Of a stretch of 64,000 bases of DNA, positions 55,493-64,000 are shown one piece after another. This DNA comes from Drosophila persimilis (lineage: Eukaryota; Arthropoda; Insecta; Diptera; Drosophilidae): positions 248,001-312,000 of the forward strand of contig NW_020825308.1 in NCBI RefSeq assembly GCF_003286085.1, written 5' to 3'. Below the pieces are notes generated by a model. The model made no database searches. It was not told the DNA's origin and saw nothing but the letters and a program-made list of their open reading frames with translations. The number at the start of each line of letters is the position of its first letter. The stretch's first letter is position 1. A program made the position numbers and the translations under genes.

Positions 55493-56517
55493 AACGAGGG
55501 GGAACGTTGTGAGTTGCTGCGGACACCGCAACTCTACAGTTATACCCGATACTAAGTCAGTATGGCTCTCCTCCGGCAGCGCCGCTAATATTAAACGACA
55601 CGACAAAGAGTGCGTGCGAGAGAGACAGAAAATCAGTCTGAGCGTGACGTCGGGCGCTGCGTAGCCAATGCAAATTGATTTGTTCCTTTTGGCTATAAAA
55701 ATGATCTGATCTGATCCAGATTCAGCAATCTGATAGACATGGTCATTATCTATGATTCTGCGTTTTTAGTTTACTCGAATCTGCAATATTGTGGATGCAA
55801 CAGATTTTCGTCCTTTGTGGGGGCGGAAGGTGGTGGCTGGCGAAATTTTGAGATATACGTTTTATAGTGAGATCTAACAGGAGTGCGGATACTAAATTTG
55901 GATACTCTAGCTTTAATAGTCTTTGAGATTTGTGAATATCCCCAGATTTGCATCCTTTGCGGGGGCGGAAGGGGGTGTGGCGAAATTTTGAAACCAAATT
56001 TGGTTGCTCTAGCTTTTATAGTCTCTGAGATCTAGGCGCTAATGTTTTACTCTAAGCAAAGCCGCCTATGCTACGTGTGTGTTAGAGAGAGACAGGGCGA
56101 GAAAAAATGAAATTGTTTTCTTGATGCTGGCTATAATAATAATACGATCCAATTCAGATTCCGTAGTCTAAAAGATATCGTCATTCTCTACGATTCTGCG
56201 TTTTTGGTTTTCTCGTATCTTTAAAATTGTGGATGCCACAGATTTTCGCCCTTTGTGGGAGCGGAAACGGGCGGGGCAAAGTTTTGAAATATTTTTGTAG
56301 CAGTGACATATCACAGAAGTCTGGATCCAAAACATCGTTACTCTAGCTCTTATAGTCTTTGAGCATTAGGCGCTGAAGGGGACGGACAGACGGACAGACG
56401 GACGGACGGACAGACGGACAGACGGACAGACAGACATGGCTCAATCGACTCGGCTATTGATGCTGATCAAGAATATATATACTTTATGGGGTCGGAAACG
56501 ATTCCTTCTGGACGTTA
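55493..56517 (-). mobile_element. HINE/mini-me (DINE-1-like) copy E, truncated
   Basis: Reversed relative to the others. It starts at its 3' end (AACGAGGGGGAACG and the hairpin) and carries the internal repeats and GTCY tract (as GGACAGAC, about 56380-56434). It stops at GGACGTT, so the 5' hairpin and about 70 bp are missing. Confidence 0.88.
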
Positions 56518-57398
56518 AAAAACTTTCACGATCTTTCGCACCCTTCCTTTCGGCCGCCTCTTGCCGGATTGTTGATTTGCAAAAGTTTTCCCTCTCGCTT
56601 TTCCCCTTTCCTTCCCCTTTTCCGCGAATGTGTTTTGTTTTTGTTTTCTGTTGCCTGTTTGTTTTGTGCCCTGTTTATTGTATAAAATTTATGCCCCTAT
56701 ATTGTGCAATTGAAAAAGTTTGTCATATTTCACTGATTTTCCGCTTGTTCCGTCAGCGTTACAGTGCGTTCCATAGTTGTAGGGAGAGACAATGGAAGAT
56801 TTCCGTCGATGGAGGCCCCGCACAATAGGGGATTCCTTTCCATTGGAGACTCCAGATTCTTCTCCTTGGCTTTCAACCAATCCCATCTCCAGATACTTGT
56901 GAAACGCACTGTACGGCTAGCGGTTAGCTCTTCATCGGCGTAAAACAGGCCGCAACGAGAATGTTGAAATAAGGGGAAACCAGAGCCGCTGGCAGAAACC
57001 ATTATTTATGCATCGATTTCAAATCACTAAAAACAGAAAAGAACAACAAAAATCCATAAACAAAAACTCGCAAAGGAAAAAAGGAGGAGGAGAAGGAGAG
57101 TTTCGAATAAACACAATAACAAAACGGAAGGCGGCAAATAAATAGACAACAGAGTCGAATGTGGGCAAACAATGCCTGCAATAAATATCCGTACATGTAT
57201 GCATATGAGTGTTGGGATATGCAGGATATATATTGTAGAAATGAATTTCATGATATTTATGTCACGATTTGGCAATCAGTTCAATGACCAACCGAAGGGG
57301 GTGAAGGTACACTATTTTTATTTGCATTCAGGGCGCAGTCCAGTACAAAACCCACAGCCAGAATTCGGATACAATTTTTCAGAATATCAGAACTGTCT
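56518..57398. other. Non-coding region
   Basis: AT-rich and pyrimidine-rich DNA before the minus-strand gene's 3' end. Several short open frames here have no recognisable domain or codon pattern. Nothing else is seen. Confidence 0.5.
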
Positions 57399-58058
57399 TC
57401 AGTAGTACTTCACTTTCCAAATACGCCTGCGGGATCTGTTTAAAGGAGCTTCATAGAAAAAGATTGATTCCTTTATGACTTCTTCTGGTACCAATTCCTG
57501 TGGATCCTCCTCTTGTGTTGGATAGGAGACCTTGAATTCCTTGCTAACTAAAGCAAGCTGAGGGGAACAGAGCGCATTTCTGATTTCCAACAACTCATCG
57601 ATCACTGTTTTGTTGGTTTTCTTGCGGAAACGACGCTTCTTGGACGCCTTGTTCTGACACTTTTTCGGCGACTTGATGATATCGTATTGGATCTTATATT
57701 CCATTAGCTTTGGTTCGCCGTCCGGCAGGAACAGGCGCTTCAACTCGTCGCTGAAGTCCTCGTACTCATCCAAGTTGTCTGCAGAGACAGAGACAGACCC
57801 AGACCCGGGCACGTCCACGAACTTCGAATGAAAATAAGTCTTTACGACATTATAGCGCTCAATGGACAGTTTCATCCAGAAATTGCCCCTTTTGACGGCT
57901 GCAACAATACCCTTATCCCATTCCTGTTGTGCATAAAATATGGAACGTTAGACGGTTATTTTGAAAGGAATTCCGCTTACCTCTATATCCTTTTCCATAT
58001 AGACCATCAATTCGTAGTTCATTTGGTTCCCTTTCTCTACAGCTTTCAATGAAAACAT
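57399..58058 (-). CDS. Unrecognised two-exon host gene
   Basis: Exon 1 is 57981-58058 (ATG at 58058, 26 codons: MFSLKAVEKGNQMNYELMVY...). The intron 57924-57980 (57 bp) has GT (GTAAGC) and AG (ACAACAG) ends. Exon 2 is 57399-57923 to a TAA. The joined frame is open and gives 200 residues; an in-frame stop lies just upstream of the start. The protein is acidic in the middle (DNLDEYEDFSDELKRLF) and has a basic cluster (KKRRFRKKTNK) that may be a nuclear signal. I do not recognise the family. Splice sites and open frame support a real gene. Confidence 0.65.
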
Positions 58059-60407
58059 ATTTACTTAGATCAATTTTGATACGTGAAGCTGTGAAAAGGA
58101 ATGTTTGAAACAATATGAGTATTCCTGAGAGTAAATTATATATTATTTCGATCAATGATAACGGAGACAACAGAGGTTCGATAAACTAATGAGGAAATGT
58201 TTTATATCAAATGAAACAGTTCCACATTGGCAGCTAATGCTTCGAGTCATTGTAATATCAAAAACCCATTCTCAATGAATGCCAGAATTCCGGCTTCTTC
58301 TGCACATGAGAGCAGCACTTTGAACAGCGGGTACATCTTTTGGGACGTTCATTAGTGTGCGTACGTCTGCGCCTGTCATCATTATGCGCTTCGCATGCGT
58401 CTTCTCGAACTTCCTTCTTTATACCTTGCTTCCACCAACAACACCGCTCATCAACGATCGCAATCGTTCCCTTTCCTTTCGTCTCCTTACTTTTTCGCCA
58501 ACATTCGCACATTAACCGTCGTTCCCTTTCTATGCCTTCTTACCATTCGTTCGCTTTCTGTATCTTCTGTCCCCCTCTCTCTTCGCATTCCCCGTTCAGG
58601 ACGGGCCGTTAGAGAACGCAAGCGAATGCTAGGGCGAAGCGGACGAGACAGCGAGAGTTGGCAGCACTTTTAGTTAAATTGAGCAACAAACACATTTGGC
58701 AATAAAAATGATTGCACTTCCAGTTGCAGCCGTCACCCCCGCGCTTCGTATGTTTTCGAACTACTTTGCCCTAGTCGCCGTGTCTCTCTCACACTCACAC
58801 AACCCATCGAAGCGAATACTCTCTCTCATTCAGTGGCAAAGGGTAGCCAAGGAGAAGTGGCAAAGCGCAAAGCATTGGCGGTATATTTAATACAAGGTGA
58901 GGTGCTCGCGTCTAGCGAGGTGCATATTACTGTCACAAACGCACATGGATGGGAGAGAAAAAACTTGCACGCTATTTATACAACAAATATGTATGTTAAA
59001 ACTCTGCTAACTGGAAATGCGTCACGTTATATTGATACACCTTGCAATCGACCTCATTCCCTCACACCCTCTATCTCACTCGCTCTCCCATACACAGAAC
59101 AGTCCCTTCCAAAAAATAAAAATGCCCGCCGCAATGCGCTTGGAAGGAGTTTTGCACATTCCAACAGATTTATTTCACTCGAAATAGTTTCATTTTTGTT
59201 GCGTTATTGTAAGGGTTATTTGTTTTTGTTGCTTTTGCTGTTTGCCAGGAGTGACTGTAGAAAGTTTTTCTATTTCTATTATTTTCAAATTTAACTTTGC
59301 CATTTGTTTGTTCATGTGTGTGTGGCTCTGCAGGGGGAAAGGAGAACCCTTTCCGGGCGGCATATAAAATGGCTCTAAAAGCTCAGAAGGGTCTAAGGCA
59401 TAGGAGTTTTTAATATTTAACAAGTTTTTTCTTTTTGCTGTGAGTCTTTCGGTACGTTTTCCAATATGAAATATCACAGCAGCTTTCCAATGTGCACGCC
59501 AATACACTTACATTAAGGCTGGTGAGGAAGAGTGAGCGTGTGTTGAGAATTTCGTTGGATTTTACGAGTTGACACACAAAAGACCCAAAATGTGCACAAG
59601 ATCACCACATTAAAAAAAAACACCGATTAAGTTGTTGCACTTAGATTCTATTCCATCTAAAACAAACAAAAAGAAACAGAAAAAAAAAACAAAAATTCAA
59701 CTACAAACATAGACATGTTTTAGGTTGGAATATGCAGCAGGTGCCGTCCAACCCAGCATTTTGAGAAAATAAACATTACATTTACAAAATTTCACCTCGA
59801 TTCTTGACGATCCACGATTATTAATTTATTTAAACACACAAAAACAAGGGTGTAAAATCACACGAATTAGCTCCGCCGAACTGCACACATATATATACAC
59901 ATACATATAGATATAATACGCCGGCCACACGTCTTTTCAGTGTGACCGCACAACATAATCGATAGATATCAGAAATATTGCCGCCAAAAAAAAATTGAGA
60001 TTTAATTTAATTAAAAGAAAAATTGGTCTGTTAAAGTAGGAATGTAAGTTAATTAAGGGTTTTAATGGTCAAATTAATGCGAATGGTAGAAATATTTAAA
60101 TTATTTAGCGCTTGTCCTCTTATCGATGTACATATATCGATATATCGAACAAACTCCGGCAGGCAATTTACTTCAAATAAGAAGAAATTTAATGAAAGGT
60201 GCTGTCAGGAAATATATATTATTTAATAAACGTTGTTTCTCAAAGTACAAAAACTTCTTATAAAGCTTTTGCGAGGCAGATTCATATCGATATACGGCAG
60301 TCGATTGCGCCCATACGGCATCCCCGATCTGCGTTGGCAAACAAAAAAATCAGTTGTCAGCGTTGATCCCGATTTGGCCGCGCAAGTTAATAATTGATGA
60401 AAGCAAG
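58059..60407. other. Intergenic region with promoter-like motifs
   Basis: Mostly pyrimidine-rich and non-coding. The part close to the acetyltransferase gene holds two perfect DRE boxes, TATCGATA at 60135-60142 and 60285-60292, and CAGTGTGACCG at 59938-59948, which is the inverse of the Drosophila core promoter motif 1 (YGGTCACACTR). These fit a housekeeping-type promoter. Short open frames at 58340-59294 look random. Confidence 0.5.
60135..60292 (+). promoter_or_regulatory. Two DRE boxes upstream of the MYST gene
   Basis: TATCGATA occurs twice, 116 and 266 bp before the ATG at 60408. This site binds DREF at many Drosophila housekeeping promoters. Confidence 0.6.
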
Positions 60408-61765
<1,358 letters not shown>

Positions 61766-61904
61766 GAATGAAATAATCCCTAGAATAGTCTATATTTTTG
61801 GATCGCATCAACAAGCAGGAGTTCAATCTTCTACTACTTCTACCTCTTGGACAGACATTCCCGAATTAAACAGGATTCATTTAAGAATAGATATTACGTT
61901 TACT

Positions 61905-62114
61905 TTATTTATAGCTTTTAAGTTGTATGAGCAGATACAACAAGGAATAGCGCTTACAGAAGGCCACTTCGACGAAAAAGGCGCCAGTGACGCCGACAAT
62001 GGTTTCACGGTCGTTGACGAATGGGTCGCAGTAATACTAATGCCTCCTCGCCACTACAATCCTGGGCTGAATCTGCGCCTCTTCGTTCTGGGCCTTTGAT
62101 TTCCTGTGAGCCAT
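61905..62114 (-). pseudogene. Possible small minus-strand gene with an in-frame TAG
   Basis: From an ATG at 62114 a 70-codon frame has a clear coding-like look (MAHRKSKAQNEEAQIQ...; DPFVNDRETIVGVTGAFF). It contains a TAG at codon 26 and ends with TAA at 61905. It lies between the two host genes on the other strand. It could be a small dead gene; I do not recognise the family. Confidence 0.3.
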
Positions 62115-62257
62115 GTGTGCATCACGGAATAAGATGGAGGTTCTTCAGAGTGTGACTGGTTCAGAACCAGTGGTTCTCTAGCGACTTGTTTAAGTGTGCT
62201 TTTTCCAACACTGCGTCATTGGCAAAAGAATTCATAACATAAATTGAATCATTAAAA

Positions 62258-62783
62258 ATGGAGCCAATGAACAATGTACAATACACAAGCGAGCCGACAA
62301 GCGACGAATTTGAGGCGGAGGGCCAATTCATAATGCGAGTTCCCGAGGTAAGCGATATGGTCTTCTGCGTCTTGCCTCATGGGTGATTTACTATGTTAAT
62401 TATATGCATTGCAGGATCGTGCCGAGACCATTCACGAGGCCATCAGGGATGGAAATGTACACAAGAAATTGAGCATTGCACTGAAGGAGGACCTGCGTCA
62501 GGGTCAGGTTTGGCTGGATGGCTCTATGCTCTACACGAAGCTCGTCGACCTGCCCTCAATCGTGGAAAGCTACAAGACGACGGACAAGAAGAACTTCTAC
62601 AAGACTGCAGATATTTCCCAGATGCTCATATGCACCGAGAAGCCAGAGGAAATCGAATGCAAGTCATCAGAATCGGAAGAAGAGGCCGCCAATAAGCAGC
62701 CCCAAACTTACATGTATCCACATGGCATCACTCGTCCACTCAAGATCCCTGCTGGGCTCCAACGACGCTGCAGCCTTATGTAG
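62258..62783 (+). CDS. Taf7-like protein, 3'-truncated and fused at duplication junction
   Basis: Exon 1 is 62258-62347 (ATG to VPE|), the intron 62348-62414 (67 bp, GTAAGC...GCAG), and exon 2 62415-62783. The product is 152 residues. It matches the N-terminal TAF7 domain of TFIID (segments LVDLPSIVESYKTTDKKNF and YKTADISQMLIC), so the full protein would be a TFIID subunit that contacts other TAFs. The last 11 residues after RPLK (codons from 62745) belong to the duplicated sequence from the PAM2-motif gene. The normal Taf7 length is several hundred residues, so the C-terminal two-thirds is missing. Whether the fusion is expressed is unknown. Confidence 0.8.
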
Positions 62784-64000
62784 GCGCCCTTGAGGCCTTG
62801 GAGATCAGACTAGAACAGAGCCAAAGCAGCCAGAACACTTAAATATCGAGGAGAGACGGCGTGTGGAGAACAGGAACAGCAGGAGGATCCAGAGTCCGTG
62901 ACAGAAGAAGAACCAGAACCAGCCAAGGCGCAATTGCAGAATTTACGCAATGGAAGTACTGAGTACTCCAGAGACACTCCAGAGACATATGTATGTAATC
63001 TTATACTTATACTTATACAACAATCTGTTCGTCCACTTCCAACCATAAGATCCGATTAAACCTCCATCAAGGCTGCTTCATTGAAGAAGTGAAATCAATC
63101 AGGGCCTTCAACAGCTGCATTTAAAAGAAAGCTCCGATGGCGACTCCCTTCAGCAGCTGCATTTAAGAGACGACTCTACCTATGACATAATTTATGGTCT
63201 CCATTTTAGCGCCTTAAACGGGCTTGTGTTACTTTCCCTGGAGGGGACGTGGCGTCGGAGAGGCGCCTGTCCGCCGTCCGCCATCCCTGTCTTGCCTTGC
63301 TGCTGCATTCAGCTACTTTGTCGTGACTTTCTAATGATGTTGAATATGCATGGATAACTTTTGCCTTACGCAAAATGTTCCTGCAGGGAAAGAAAACTTG
63401 ATTTACCTGTCTATGGGTTGCATGGACAACTTGCAACACGCACCAGCCGCGCAGCAGGCATCCCCCTCCCACAGCCCACACTCCACACCCCAAAGGCAAA
63501 GTGGCGACAACTTTCCTTTTTTCGCCTTGATTATTTTACTTTTTAATACGCGGTATTTGCCAGATTAAGAGGGTATGCCGTGGTCGGGTGTCGGGTTGGT
63601 AACAGGCGGGACCTTCAGCCTTCTGTGGCACACTCTGAGGTGTCCCTGGGGTATCCTCTAGTCGCATGATCGATCCTGGCATTACTGGGGAAGCTCATAA
63701 GGGGGGGTGGCATAATGAGAAAAGTTTCATGCCTTTTCATGTCTCATTTAGAGAGGGCTGACAGCAATGTGGGCCAAAAGGGTTGACTTTCGCATGACAA
63801 TGGCCGTGGACGCGTCCGGGCCTGTCCTGTCCTGTCCCGTCTCGTCCCGTCCCTCTCTGAATATTCCGATCTGCCCGGAATGTCCTGATCTGTCTGGCAA
63901 TCCGTTCCAATCCCTCATGCGGCGCTAAGATTCCGCAGCTGCCAGTGACTTTTGAATTTTGAATGATTAAAATGGCCAAAAGGCGGAGCCGAGCAGCTGC
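62742..64000. repeat. Second copy of the 8,951-bp tandem duplication (start)
   Basis: Matches 53791-55049 with an offset of exactly 8,951 and about two substitutions. It runs off the window end, so the second copies of the HINE, the unknown gene and the MYST gene should lie beyond it. Confidence 0.92.

Noticed and set aside
55012-55512. Overlapping frames with poly-His/Thr runs
   Set aside because: They come from a (CA)n tract read in different frames.
57002-57275. Minus-strand frames with hydrophobic stretches
   Set aside because: Overlapping in all three frames in A-rich DNA; no start context or domain.
58340-59294. Several plus-strand frames before the MYST gene
   Set aside because: Composition-driven Ser/Phe/Leu frames in pyrimidine-rich DNA with no splice or domain support.

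Overview
The window is eukaryotic and reads as a transposon-dense Drosophila region, probably heterochromatic or sex-linked. The evidence is host introns of 52-67 bp, mini-me/DINE-1-like elements with (GTCY)n microsatellites, DRE and Ohler-motif-1-like promoter sites, a BEL/Pao LTR retrotransposon, R1-like non-LTR elements and a complete Maverick/Polinton. An obscura-group species would fit, but this is inference.

Layout. 1-7960: at least four overlapping decayed fragments of R1/LOA-like non-LTR retrotransposons (ORF1 with CCHC knuckles, ORF2 with endonuclease and reverse transcriptase). 8061-9010, 19230-20197, 20247-21358, 32816-33947 and 55493-56517 (minus): five copies of one non-autonomous Helentron-like (HINE, mini-me/DINE-1 type) family. 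9391-18042: a complete but frameshifted BEL/Pao provirus with both LTRs, an env remnant and a 5-bp target duplication. 21360-25616: a Helitron/Helentron coding region (HUH Rep plus the start of the helicase) that ends at the Maverick terminus.

25617-43429: a 17.8-kb Maverick with 1.83-kb terminal inverted repeats. It carries an adenain-like protease, a double-jelly-roll major capsid protein, a minor capsid protein, a packaging ATPase, a retroviral-type integrase with chromodomain, a protein-primed DNA polymerase B and several small genes, including a spliced one with an ATG-only first exon and a 46-residue zinc-knuckle protein. It is virus-like in gene content but broken: the polymerase has a nonsense codon and two frameshifts, another gene has a homopolymer frameshift, and one gene holds a HINE insertion. 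Each TIR begins with a 1.19-kb unit made of two 364-bp inverted arms around a 460-bp spacer.

41031-52173: three near-identical tandem copies of a 3.76-kb block (right Maverick end plus 1.36 kb of flank). The spacer of the inverted-repeat unit lies in opposite orientations in different copies.

52174-64000: host genes in an 8,951-bp tandem duplication (53791 repeats at 62742). They are a decayed gene with a PAM2-like motif, an unrecognised two-exon gene (minus), a four-exon Tip60-like MYST acetyltransferase that lacks the autoacetylated lysine, and a truncated Taf7-like gene whose frame runs across the duplication junction into the tail of the PAM2 gene, giving a possible chimeric gene.
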